Positions 6,411 to 14,203 of a DNA stretch of 20,032 nucleotides are shown here, piece after piece. The first letter of the stretch is position 1, and each line of letters begins with the position of its first letter. A program made the position numbers and the translations under genes. The notes under the pieces were generated by a model. It worked only from the letters and a program-made list of their open reading frames with translations, was not told the DNA's origin and searched no databases. The stretch is from Thermoleophilia bacterium (lineage in GTDB: Bacteria; Actinomycetota; Thermoleophilia; Gaiellales; Gaiellaceae), in assembly GCA_025933895.1 (NCBI GenBank), contig JAICZB010000014.1, positions 1-20,032 of the forward strand, in the 5' to 3' direction.

Positions 6411-7316
6411 ATGAGTGCTAATGACTGGATGGGCGTCGAGCTACGCCATTTCGCGGCTCTGGAAGCGGTCGCACGGACTCGCTCCTTCGGTCGTGCCGCG
6501 CGCGAGCTCGGTTACACGCAGTCGGCCGTCAGCCAGCAGATCGCGCAGCTCGAACGGATCGTCGGACAGCGGCTATTCCACCGTCCCGGAGGCCCGCGCC
6601 GCGTGGAGCCGACGGAGGCCGGCCTCCTCCTGCTCGGGCACGCGGACGCGATCGTCGCGCGACTCGACGCCGCTCGCGCAGACATGGCCGCCCTCGCCGA
6701 AGGAGCCGCGGGAACGCTCCGCGTCGGCATCTACCAGAGCGTGGGCGCACGCCTCCTCCCCGCGCTCGTCCGGCGCTTTCGCGCGCAGTGGCCGCTCGTG
6801 GGCGTCCGCGTCCGGGAGGAGAGCTCCGCAGCCGACCTCCTGCGCCTGCTCGAGCACGGCGAGCTCGACCTGACCTTCGCCGACCTGCCTCTCCGAGAGG
6901 GGCCGTTCGAGTGGGCGGAGGTCTTGCAGGATCCGTACGTCCTGCTCGTCTCGGCCCGCTCGGAGCTCGCGAAGCTCGACTCCGCGCCACCGCTGCGGGA
7001 GGTCGCGAAGCTGCCGCTGATCGGGCGGCGCACGACCGACGAGCCCGAGCGCTTCCTCGCGGGGCGAGTACCGAAGCTCAACGTCGTCTTCCGCACCGAC
7101 GACAACGGGACGCTCGGCGCGCTCGTCGCGGAGGATCTCGGCGCCGCCGTCGAGCCACAGCTCGTCGTCGATCCGCGCGACCGCGCCGTGAAGATGCTCT
7201 CGTTCGGCTCGCGGATCCCGCCGCGCACGCTCGTCCTCGCCTGGCATCGAGACCGCTACCGCTCACCGGCGGCCGAGGCCTTCGTGGAGCTCGCCCGCGA
7301 GGAGGCGAATCCGTAG
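6411..7316 (+). CDS. LysR-type transcriptional regulator
   Basis: This DNA-binding regulator has 301 aa. The N-terminal winged helix-turn-helix is clear: ELRHFAALEAVARTRSFGRAARELGYTQSAVSQQIAQLERIVGQRLFHR, followed by PTEAGLLLLGHA and the linker helix. From about residue 100 a periplasmic-binding-protein-like effector domain follows (TLRVGIYQSVGARLLPALVRRF ... GELDLTFADLPL ... DPYVLLVSARSELAK). Start choice: ATG 6411 keeps a normal N-terminus; ATG 6429 (MGVELRHF) and ATG 6387 are alternatives. Its gene diverges from the EamA transporter and probably regulates it; the effector is unknown. Confidence 0.93.
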   Translation: MSANDWMGVELRHFAALEAVARTRSFGRAARELGYTQSAVSQQIAQLERIVGQRLFHRPGGPRRVEPTEAGLLLLGHADAIVARLDAARADMAALAEGAAGTLRVGIYQSVGARLLPALVRRFRAQWPLVGVRVREESSAADLLRLLEHGELDLTFADLPLREGPFEWAEVLQDPYVLLVSARSELAKLDSAPPLREVAKLPLIGRRTTDEPERFLAGRVPKLNVVFRTDDNGTLGALVAEDLGAAVEPQLVVDPRDRAVKMLSFGSRIPPRTLVLAWHRDRYRSPAAEAFVELAREEANP

Positions 7317-7326
7317 GAGCGCGTAC

Positions 7327-7356
7327 CTTGCGCCGCAAGACAAAGCGAACTACCAT
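7327..7356 (+). promoter_or_regulatory. Promoter with palindromic operator before padR
   Basis: TTGCGC (7328-7333), 17 bases, then TACCAT (7351-7356) forms a plausible promoter, and 7 nt later comes the ATG at 7364, fitting a leaderless message. The -35 region lies within the perfect dyad CTTGC-GCC-GCAAG (7327-7339), a candidate operator for PadR autoregulation. The site is predicted, not tested. Confidence 0.45.
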
Positions 7357-7363
7357 GCGACGC

Positions 7364-7714
7364 ATGGCAATCGAGAGCCGGCGCAGCCAGATGCTCCGCG
7401 GAGTCCTCGATCTCTGCCTTCTCGCCGTCGTCGTCGACGAGCCGGCCTACGGCTACGAGATGACGCGGCGCCTGCGCGAGCGCGGCCTTTCCACCGTCGG
7501 TGAGGGATCGATCTACCCGCTGCTCGGCCGGCTCGAGCGCGAAGGTCTCGTCGCGACGCATCGGGCGGCGAGCGACGGCGGCCCGCCGCGCAAGTACTAC
7601 AGCGCCTCGGCGAGCGGCCGCCGTGCCCTGGCTGAAGGCGTGCGCGCATGGCGCGACGTCCGTGGCGAGGTCGATTCGGTGCTGGCGACGATCGAGGCGG
7701 AGGTGACGGGATGA
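7364..7714 (+). CDS. PadR-family transcriptional regulator
   Basis: This 116-aa protein has a PadR-type winged helix-turn-helix: MLRGVLDLCLLAVVVDEPAYGYEMTRRLRERGL, then the recognition and wing segment EGSIYPLLGRLEREGLVATHRAASDGGPPRKYYSASASGRRAL. The C-terminal helix is short, as in the PadR-s1 subfamily. PadR proteins are usually repressors that release DNA on binding a ligand or under stress. I prefer ATG 7364 over the in-frame ATG 7355 because the latter overlaps the predicted -10 box. The stop overlaps the start of the next gene (ATGA at 7711-7714), so both proteins are translationally coupled, as in the common PadR plus DUF1700/DUF1707-like membrane protein pairs. Confidence 0.92.
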   Translation: MAIESRRSQMLRGVLDLCLLAVVVDEPAYGYEMTRRLRERGLSTVGEGSIYPLLGRLEREGLVATHRAASDGGPPRKYYSASASGRRALAEGVRAWRDVRGEVDSVLATIEAEVTG

Positions 7715-8262
7715 CGGCGTTCGTCAAGGAGTGCCGGCAGGAGTGGAAACGACTCGGCGTGCCGGATCTTCTCGCCGACGAGATGGCCGCCGACCTCGAG
7801 GCGGATCTGGCCGAGGCGGAAGCGGAAGGCGTGTCCACCGCCGAGATCGTGGGTGAGAGCGATCCGCGCCGCTTCGCCGCGACGTGGGCGAGCGAGCGCG
7901 GGCTCGTGCCGGAGCAGCGGCCGCAGAAGAGGCGACGGCGCGTCTGGCCGTGGGTCGTCGTCTTCGTCTTCATCGTGCTCTTCCTGAGCTGGCTGGCGCT
8001 CCAGACGGTCGGGACCAGTCACGCGAGGAACTCTCCGCCGGCGCAGGTCCCTCCCGCCCGCCGGGCCACCGTGCCGAACCTAGTCGGGAAGAGAGCCTGT
8101 AGGGCAGAGAAGATCGCGCTGGCGGCCGGCCTGATCGTCCGCGGCCTGCCGAGAAGCCGCTGCCACTCGCTGGTGGTCGCCCAGACACCTGCAGCCGGAA
8201 CCAGGATCAGGGCGCAGGCGCCCCGAAGCGCCGTGAAGCTGCGACTGCGGGCGAGACGCTAG
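7711..8262 (+). CDS. Membrane protein with cytoplasmic helical domain and extracytoplasmic PASTA-like domain
   Basis: This 183-aa protein is coupled to padR. Residues 1-65 form an acidic helical region (ECRQEWKRLGVPDLLADEMAADLEADLAEAEAEG) like the small cytoplasmic domains found next to PadR genes. A positively charged patch RPQKRRRR precedes one transmembrane segment at about 79-100 (WPWVVVFVFIVLFLSWLALQTV). Residues 120-178 look like one PASTA domain (VPNLVGKRACRAEKIALAAGL ... VVAQTPAAGTRI), with Cys130 and Cys151 possibly forming a disulfide. PASTA domains bind muropeptides or beta-lactams in Ser/Thr kinases and PBPs, but no kinase or PBP domain is present here. A membrane sensor that signals to the coupled PadR regulator is an inference. 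Its TAG stop shares CTAG with the convergent gene. Confidence 0.8.
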   Translation: MTAFVKECRQEWKRLGVPDLLADEMAADLEADLAEAEAEGVSTAEIVGESDPRRFAATWASERGLVPEQRPQKRRRRVWPWVVVFVFIVLFLSWLALQTVGTSHARNSPPAQVPPARRATVPNLVGKRACRAEKIALAAGLIVRGLPRSRCHSLVVAQTPAAGTRIRAQAPRSAVKLRLRARR

Positions 8263-8765
8263 AAGCGCTCGTCGTCGGCCATGTCGCCGTTGGCGCCGAG
8301 GCCCGCGACGACCGACTCCTGCGAGCGCTCGTGCAGCCGCTCGCGACCGCGCCGGACGGCAGTGAGGAAGCGCTCGAGGTTGACCTCGAGGGAGGCGAGC
8401 TGGTTGTCGGCCCAGTCCTCCATCTCGAGCTTCATCTCGCGCGCGCCGCGCCGCGCGTCGTCGACGATCTCGTCGGCCTGCCGCTCCGCGATCTTCACGA
8501 TCTCGGTCTGCGACGCCTCGCGCACCGCCTGTTCCCGTGCCTCGGCGAGCAGCCGGTCGACCTCGCGCTTTGCCTCGGCCAGCATCTCCTGCCGCTCCTT
8601 GACGATCCAGCGGGCCTGCTTGATCTCCTCCGGAATCGTCGCGCGCATCTGGTCGAGGATGTCGTAGATCTCCTCGCGGTCGATCCGCACCTGGTCGGTG
8701 AGCGGTACGGCCTTGGCGTTGTGGACGAGGTCGTCGAGCTTGTCGATCAGAACTAGGACGTCCAT
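8259..8765 (-). CDS. DivIVA/SepIVA-like coiled-coil protein
   Basis: This 168-aa protein is almost entirely helical. It begins MDVLVLIDKLDDLVHNAKAVPLTDQVRIDREEIYDILDQMRATIPEEIKQA and continues with a long, highly charged coiled coil (KERQEMLAEAKREVDRLLAEAREQAVREASQTEIVKIAERQADEIVDDA). This composition and its location beside coaD and near yceD and rnc match the SepIVA-like genes of actinobacteria (Rv2927c in Mycobacterium), which act in septation and peripheral membrane or wall growth. Automatic annotation might call it an ATP synthase subunit B-like protein; I see no membrane segment. The ATG at 8765 has a TACACT box 9 nt upstream. It probably forms filaments or oligomers at the cell membrane; that is inference. 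Confidence 0.8.
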   Translation of the reverse strand: MDVLVLIDKLDDLVHNAKAVPLTDQVRIDREEIYDILDQMRATIPEEIKQARWIVKERQEMLAEAKREVDRLLAEAREQAVREASQTEIVKIAERQADEIVDDARRGAREMKLEMEDWADNQLASLEVNLERFLTAVRRGRERLHERSQESVVAGLGANGDMADDERF

Positions 8766-8802
8766 TGGCTCCGCAGTGTAGCCCCCTGGGCGGAGGACGC
8801 GG

Positions 8803-9314
<512 letters not shown>

Positions 9315-9318
<4 letters not shown>

Positions 9319-9857
9319 GCGTTCCCGGCTTCGAAGAGCGTGACGCGTGTCTGGCCGTACCTGCGGCTCGTCCGGACGGGGAGCGGCAGCTCCGGCTCGA
9401 TGCGCGCGTCCGTCTCCACGACGAGGAGGCCGTCCACCGAGAGCAGCGTGGGCAGGTGGCGTGCGAGGCGGGGCTGGATGTCGGTGAGCATTCCGTAGGG
9501 AGGGTCGACCAGCACGAGATCGTACTTCGCACCCGCCGTCACCTCCTGAGCGACGGTGCGGACGACGTCGCCGCGGACGACGCGCCCACCGGTGAGCCGC
9601 AGCCCGTCGAGGTTGCGCTCGATCGCGTGCACGGCGTCCAGGTCGTGCTCGACGAAGACGGCGCTGGCGGCACCGCGGGAGAGCGCCTCGATCCCCAGCG
9701 CACCGGAACCGGCGAAGAGATCGAGCACGCGCGCCCCGTCGACCGGCCCGACGAGGTTGAAGATGTTCTCGCGGACGCGGTCGGAGGTCGGGCGCGTGTC
9801 GAGCCCGCGCGGCGCGGCGAGCTTGTGTCCCTTGCGGCTGCCGGCGATGACCCTCAC
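9315..9857 (-). CDS. rsmD: 16S rRNA (guanine(966)-N(2))-methyltransferase RsmD
   Basis: RsmD methylates G966 of 16S rRNA in the assembling 30S subunit. The 180-aa sequence has the family N-terminus MRVIAGSRKGHKLAAPRGLDTRPTSDRVRENIFN, the S-adenosylmethionine loop VLDLFAGSGALGIEALSRGA (44-63), the acidic ribose-binding FVEHD (68-72), and the catalytic DPPY at 118-121. Length is normal. The start is GTG 9857, 25 nt after the small ORF upstream, and the stop overlaps coaD (GTGA). The rsmD-coaD pair is conserved widely across bacteria. Confidence 0.96.
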
Positions 9858-9882
9858 ACGAGGATCGTCGCATCAGTCCTAC

Positions 9883-10029
9883 TCAGGCGGCGCGCCGGAG
9901 ATCCTCGACCTGGCGGTGGGTCTCGCGGTAGATCCGCTGCAAGCGCTCGGGATCGGCCGGCGGCACCGGACGCGGCGCCGGTCGGCGGCGGCCGAGCAGG
10001 CGTCGGAAGAGCCGGACGAGGATCCTCAT
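9883..10029 (-). CDS. Small basic protein of 48 aa between recG and rsmD
   Basis: This ORF is too short for most gene finders, but its ATG overlaps the recG stop codon as ATGA, the coupling seen elsewhere in this gene run, and it ends 25 nt before rsmD. The peptide starts with an amphipathic or membrane-binding stretch MRILVRLFRRLLGRRR, has a proline-rich middle (PAPRPVPPADPE), and ends in a helix with charged residues (RLQRIYRETHRQVEDLRRAA). I do not recognise a family. The strongly basic start would suit binding to membrane or nucleic acid. Spacing and overlap support it; coding by chance cannot be excluded. Confidence 0.5.
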   Translation of the reverse strand: MRILVRLFRRLLGRRRPAPRPVPPADPERLQRIYRETHRQVEDLRRAA

Positions 10030-12185
10030 GCGAGCGTCTCCGGCTCTACCTCGGCGAAGAGCGCCGCCGCGGCTTCCTGCAGCGGCCCGGGCTCGATCGC
10101 CGGCGAGACCTCGCGCGCCCGCTCGAGCAGGTCGCGATCCCGCCGTAGATGGGCGAAACGGAGGTCGGAGAGCCCGGACTGGCGCGTCCCGAGCAGGGCG
10201 CCGCCGCCGCGCAGCTCGAGGTCGACCTCCGCGAGCTCGAAGCCGTCGCTGGTGTCGCAAAGTGCCTGCAAACGGGCATGTGCGGACTCGGTCAGCTCCT
10301 CCTTTGCCCGCGAGACGAGCAGGCAGTACGACTGCTCGGCGCCGCGCCCGACGCGGCCACGGAGCTGATGGAGCTGCGCGAGCCCGAAGCGGTCGGCCTC
10401 CTGGACGATCATCACCGTCGCGTTCGGGACGTCGACCCCGACCTCGATCACCGTTGTCGCCACGAGCACGTCGAGCTCGCGTGCCTTGAAGCGCGCCATC
10501 AGGTCGCGCCGCTCGGCGGCCTTCAGCCGGCCGTGGAGGCAACCGACGCGGAAGTCGCGCAGCTCGGCGCGACGCAGCCGTTCGGCCTCTTCCTCCGCCG
10601 CCCGTGCAAGCGAGGTCTCCGATGCCTCGATCAGCGGGCAGACGACGTATGCCTGCCGCCCCTCCGACAGCAGCCGCGTCAGCCGCGTGTACGCCTCCGA
10701 CGCGCGATCCTCGGTGATCCAGCTCGTGATCACCGGCTTGCGCGACGCCGGCGGCTTGGCGATCTCGGAGACCGCGAGGTCGCCGTAGACGGTGAGCGCG
10801 AGCGTGCGGGGGATCGGGGTCGCCGTCATGTGGAGGACGTGCGGGGCGCGGCCCCCCTGATCTTCCGTGGGCTCGCCGCGGCTTTGCCGTGGTGAGCTTC
10901 CACGACTGCCGAGCGCCGACCGCTGCTCCACGCCGAAGCGATGCTGCTCGTCGACGACGGCGACGGCGAGGTCGCGCAGCTCGAAGCCCTCCTGGATCAG
11001 CGCGTGCGTCCCGACGACAACGTCGGCGCCCAGCGCCGCCTCCCGCTCCCGTTTGCCGGACGAGCTCGTGAGGAGCGCGAAGGTGACGCCGAGCTCGAGG
11101 CAGACGTCGGCGATGGTGAGGAAGTGCTGCTCGGCGAGTGTCTCGGTCGGCGCCATGAGCGCGCCCTGGCGTCCGCTCTCCACCGCGCGTAGCAGCGCGT
11201 AGAGCGCGACGACCGTCTTGCCCGAGCCGACGTCGCCCTGCAGGAGACGCTGCATCGGGACCGTGCGCTCGAGGTCGCCGTCGAGCTCGCGAATCGCCTG
11301 CTCCTGGTAGGGCGTGAGCGCGAACGGCAGCGCCTCGCGGTAGCGGCGAATGACGTCACCCGGCTCGCCGAGCGCCGGCGCGAGCGTCCGCTCCCGTTCG
11401 GCCACGCGGCGCACAATGCCGACCTGGAGGACGAGCAACTCCTCGAACGCGAGCCGCCGGCGGCCCGTCTCCGCCTCGTCGAGGTCGCGCGGACGGTGCA
11501 CCGCCGTCAGCGCGTCGCGCTTCAGCGCCAGCCCCTCGCGCTCGCGCAGCTCGGCGGGCAGCGGATCGGGGACGTGGACGGCGAGCGGCAGCGCGGCGTC
11601 GACGACCCGCCGCACGGTCGCGGCGGCGATCTCCTCGGCGGCGGGATAGACCGGAGCGAAGTCGGCCGTGGCGCGAGCCTCGTCGCCCAGGTCGTAGGAG
11701 CGGGGCTCGAAGCCGAAACGCCCGAGCTTCCCGCGCAGCCGGACCTCTGTGCCCGGCTTCAGCCGGTCGACGAGCCACGGCTGGTTGAACCAGGTGACGC
11801 TGACCGTTGCCGTGCCGTCGTCGACCCGCGCGACGATCCGCGACCGGCGCCTGCCGCGCATCGGACGCTTCTCGACGTTGAGCACGCGACCGGTGACGAC
11901 CACCTCCTCGCCCTGGCGCAACGCCGCGATCCGCACCTCGTCGGCCGCCGCCTCGTACCGCCTCGGCCGGTGCCCGAGGACGTCGCGTACCGTCGCCAGA
12001 CCGAGCCGGGCGAGCTTCCGCTGCGTCGTCGCAGCCACGCCGGGCAACGTGTCGAGGCCGAGGGCGAGGCGCTCCGGCCGCAGGGCGCGCGGCGTCGGCG
12101 GCCAGGCCCCGGGCGGGTCCAGGCCTGCGAAGACCGTCTGTCGACGGGCTGCTGTCATCGTCTGCGTCCGAGGCACCGAGCGCAC
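10026..12185 (-). CDS. recG: ATP-dependent DNA helicase RecG
   Basis: RecG remodels stalled replication forks and branched DNA. The 719-aa protein has the N-terminal wedge (OB fold, about 85-165, with GEEVVVTGRVLNVEKRP), then helicase motifs: Walker A GDVGSGKT (317-324), MAPTETLAEQH (344-354), the DEQH box (412-415), TATPIPRT (454-461), the second RecA domain (DVLVATTVIEVGVDVPNAT), motif VI QLHQLRGRVGRG, and the C-terminal ELRGGGALLGTRQSG. Between DEQHRFGVEQRSALG and GGRAPHVLHMTATPIPRT lies an unusual insert of about 17 residues (427-443) encoded by a palindrome. GTG 12185 has GGGGGA 6 nt upstream; ATG 12158 is an alternative. The stop overlaps a 48-aa ORF; a kinase gene lies 24 nt upstream. 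Confidence 0.96.
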   Translation of the reverse strand: MRSVPRTQTMTAARRQTVFAGLDPPGAWPPTPRALRPERLALGLDTLPGVAATTQRKLARLGLATVRDVLGHRPRRYEAAADEVRIAALRQGEEVVVTGRVLNVEKRPMRGRRRSRIVARVDDGTATVSVTWFNQPWLVDRLKPGTEVRLRGKLGRFGFEPRSYDLGDEARATADFAPVYPAAEEIAAATVRRVVDAALPLAVHVPDPLPAELREREGLALKRDALTAVHRPRDLDEAETGRRRLAFEELLVLQVGIVRRVAERERTLAPALGEPGDVIRRYREALPFALTPYQEQAIRELDGDLERTVPMQRLLQGDVGSGKTVVALYALLRAVESGRQGALMAPTETLAEQHFLTIADVCLELGVTFALLTSSSGKREREAALGADVVVGTHALIQEGFELRDLAVAVVDEQHRFGVEQRSALGSRGSSPRQSRGEPTEDQGGRAPHVLHMTATPIPRTLALTVYGDLAVSEIAKPPASRKPVITSWITEDRASEAYTRLTRLLSEGRQAYVVCPLIEASETSLARAAEEEAERLRRAELRDFRVGCLHGRLKAAERRDLMARFKARELDVLVATTVIEVGVDVPNATVMIVQEADRFGLAQLHQLRGRVGRGAEQSYCLLVSRAKEELTESAHARLQALCDTSDGFELAEVDLELRGGGALLGTRQSGLSDLRFAHLRRDRDLLERAREVSPAIEPGPLQEAAAALFAEVEPETLA
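10869..10899. repeat. Palindromic insertion inside recG
   Basis: Arms 10869-10882 and 10886-10899 pair as 14 positions around a 3-nt loop TTT; on the plus strand four of them are G-T wobbles. The hairpin lies within 10857-10907, the segment encoding the extra residues between helicase motifs II and III of RecG. It keeps the reading frame. No second copy is seen in this window. Confidence 0.55.
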
Positions 12186-12209
12186 GGAGTATCCCCCGCG
12201 GACCGGACG

Positions 12210-12965
12210 TCAGGCGTGGACGAGAACCTGCGGCGCCGCGTCGAACTGCTCGATCGTGAGCTCCACCACCTCGTCACACCCGCGACGGCCGCACTCGCAC
12301 TCGAACGGATAGCCGTCGTCCCGCTCCGGGCCTTCCGGCGAGGCGAGCCAGGCCCGGATCCACGCAGCGGCGACCTCGTTCTGCCAGCGGCGGATTGCTC
12401 TCAGATCGACCGCGCCTTCCGGAATCTCGAGCAAGGACTCGACCCTCGCGCTGACGTCCTGCCCCCATTCCACTACGAGCACCGGGAAGTCGTGCTCCCG
12501 CGCGAGCGCCGCGATCCGGTCGGCGTAGAGCCGGTCCTTGACGAGACGCGCCTGGAGCGCGCGCGCCGGGTCGCTCGAAGGCATCGGCCGCTGCTCGAGC
12601 ACCCGGCGCTGGAACTCCGGCGACGGGTCGAGGAAGACCGCCTGCTCTCCCGGAGGAACCAGGTCCGGAAGGATCTGCGGCCCCTCGACGACCGTGGGCA
12701 CGTTAGGAAGCTCGGCCAGGTCGTCGAGCGCGAAGGCCATCATCCGCCGCGCCGTCTCCTCGAACTCGGCGGCCTGCACCTCGGGAGGCGTCTCGAGCCA
12801 CTGCTCGTCGGGCGACTTCCGCGGCTGCCCCCAGCGCGCCTCGTACGCGTACCAGAACGCGTCGATGCCAAAGCGGCGGAGGCCGTGCTCCACGGCGAGC
12901 GCCCGCGCGACGGTCGATTTGCCTCCCCCGGTCCCGCCGCCGATCCAGATCCGGCTAGCCGTCAT
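12210..12965 (-). CDS. P-loop kinase-like protein with C-terminal CxCGx3C motif
   Basis: The 251-aa protein has an N-terminal P-loop, GGGTGGGKSTVARALA (9-24, Lys16 and Ser17), followed by LRRFGIDAFWYAYEARWG, resembling small-molecule kinases of the AAA_33 / 2-phosphoglycerate-kinase-like type. The middle has VPTVVEGPQILPDLVPP (a strand with a conserved-looking GP) and a lid-like helix RALQARLVKDRLYADRIAALAREHDFPVLVVE. The C-terminus FECECGRRGCDEVVELTIEQFD carries Cys223, Cys225 and Cys230, a likely metal-binding tail also found as a separate motif in actinobacterial proteins. The gene overlaps degV by 11 nt and precedes recG by 24 nt. Substrate unknown; a role linked to the fatty-acid-kinase genes upstream is only inferred from position. 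Confidence 0.7.
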   Translation of the reverse strand: MTASRIWIGGGTGGGKSTVARALAVEHGLRRFGIDAFWYAYEARWGQPRKSPDEQWLETPPEVQAAEFEETARRMMAFALDDLAELPNVPTVVEGPQILPDLVPPGEQAVFLDPSPEFQRRVLEQRPMPSSDPARALQARLVKDRLYADRIAALAREHDFPVLVVEWGQDVSARVESLLEIPEGAVDLRAIRRWQNEVAAAWIRAWLASPEGPERDDGYPFECECGRRGCDEVVELTIEQFDAAPQVLVHA

Positions 12966-13818
12966 CGTGGAACCAGAAGAGCGCGAGCGTGCCCGGGCCC
13001 GCGTGCGAGCCGATCACCGCGCCGAGCGCCACGACCAGCTCGAGCTCCGCCTGCGGTCGCCGCCCGCGGACAAGCGCCTCGAGTTCTGCCGCCCGCTCCG
13101 GCGCCGCGGCGTGGGCGATACCGAGCTGGAAGCCAGGCTCGTCGCGCGTCCGGGTCTCGAGCGCCGACGCGAGCTCGGCGAACGCGTTCCGCTCTCCCCG
13201 GACCCGCTTCACCGGCACGACCTCACCGTCCGCGATCGAGAGGATCGGCTTGACCTGCAGCAGCGTGCCGGCGAACGCGGCCGCCTTGCCGATGCGGCCG
13301 CCGCGCTGGAGGAACTCGAGCGTGTCGACGGTGAAGATGAGCCCGCGCTCGTGCCGGTACCGCTCGACGAGCGCGTCGATCTCCTCGTCGCTCGTGCCGC
13401 GCTCGAGCCGCCGCTGGATCGCGAGCGCCAGCATTGCGATCGAGGCCGAGGCCGTCTCGGTGTCGATCGCCCGCACGCGTCCGTCCCCGAGCTCTGCGCC
13501 TGCGGCCTCCGCGCTGCCGAACGTGCCGGAGACCCGCGCCGAGACGTGGAGCGAGTAGATCCGCTCGTACGCGTCGAGCTCGCGGTAGCAGGCGAGGAAG
13601 TCTCCCGGCGTCGGCTGCGAGGTCGTCGGGAAGACGCGCGTCTCGCGCAAGCGCGCATAGAACTCCGTCGGGTCGATGTCGACCCCGTCGCGCAGGCTCT
13701 CGTCGCCGATGTTGACGTACAACGGTACGACGCGCCAGTTCGGGAAACGGTCGGCGGCGTCGGGCAGGTCGGCGGTCGAGTCGAGGACGATCGCCGTGTT
13801 CGCGCCCGAGAGCCTCAC
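12955..13818 (-). CDS. DegV family fatty-acid-binding protein (FakB-like)
   Basis: DegV/FakB proteins bind a fatty acid and present it to the kinase FakA, which makes acyl-phosphate. The 287-aa sequence has AIVLDSTADLPDA at the N-terminus, VVPLYVNIGDESLRDGVDI, the lipid carboxylate-binding motif TTSQP (65-69), SARVSGTFGSA (93-103), FTVDTLEFLQRGGRIGKAAAFAGTLLQVKPIL, and the C-terminal HAGPGTLALFWF with the usual conserved histidine. All family blocks are present. The GTG start overlaps the receiver gene stop as GTGA; the end overlaps the kinase gene. fakA is two genes upstream, so this is very probably its partner. Confidence 0.93.
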   Translation of the reverse strand: MRLSGANTAIVLDSTADLPDAADRFPNWRVVPLYVNIGDESLRDGVDIDPTEFYARLRETRVFPTTSQPTPGDFLACYRELDAYERIYSLHVSARVSGTFGSAEAAGAELGDGRVRAIDTETASASIAMLALAIQRRLERGTSDEEIDALVERYRHERGLIFTVDTLEFLQRGGRIGKAAAFAGTLLQVKPILSIADGEVVPVKRVRGERNAFAELASALETRTRDEPGFQLGIAHAAAPERAAELEALVRGRRPQAELELVVALGAVIGSHAGPGTLALFWFHDDG

Positions 13819-14192
13819 CCTGCGACTGCAGCCGCGTGCAGGATGGCGCCGACGATCTCGTCGAGCTCCTGATCCTTCGCCAGGCACGCAACCGCTCCCG
13901 CGCCGATGAGCGCCTCTCGCTCGGCGGCGTCCGCCGAGGCGGTCAGCGCCACGACCGCCACGTCCGGCATGGCTGCGACGACCTGCGCGGTCGCCTGGAT
14001 GCCGTCCAGCGCCGGCAGGCGGTAGTCCATGAGCACGACGTCCGGGTGGTGCTCGACGGCCGCGGAGACGGCGGCGGCGCCGTCCCCGACCGAGGCGACC
14101 ACCTCGACGTCGTCCCGCATCCCGAGCAGCAACTCGAGTGCGTCGCGGAAGACCTCGTTGTCCTCCACGAGCAGGATCCGGACCGGTGGCAT
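13815..14192 (-). CDS. Stand-alone response regulator receiver protein
   Basis: The 125-aa protein is a single CheY-like receiver domain and nothing else. Key residues are intact: acidic pair Glu10-Asp11 (VEDN), phosphoacceptor Asp56 in VVLMDYRLP, Thr84 in VALTASAD, and Lys106 in ACLAKDQE. It would accept phosphate from a histidine kinase, but no kinase or output domain is encoded nearby. It sits between fakA (11 nt upstream) and degV (GTGA overlap), so all three are likely co-expressed. Its sequence is closest to the receivers of NarL/LuxR-type regulators, suggesting loss of the DNA-binding part. A direct protein-protein role in the fatty-acid-kinase system is a hypothesis. Confidence 0.9.
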   Translation of the reverse strand: MPPVRILLVEDNEVFRDALELLLGMRDDVEVVASVGDGAAAVSAAVEHHPDVVLMDYRLPALDGIQATAQVVAAMPDVAVVALTASADAAEREALIGAGAVACLAKDQELDEIVGAILHAAAVAG

Positions 14193-14203
14193 CGCGTCGA
14201 ACC

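Noticed and set aside
11190..11201. TAGCAGCGCGTA, similar to the apex of the two hairpin elements
   Set aside because: It lies in recG coding sequence, differs from the apex by an added base, and the flanks are not complementary.
11496..13253. Long plus-strand open frame (585 codons) opposite recG and the kinase gene
   Set aside because: It covers RecG and kinase codons on the other strand; composition is that of a mirror frame and no motif is seen.
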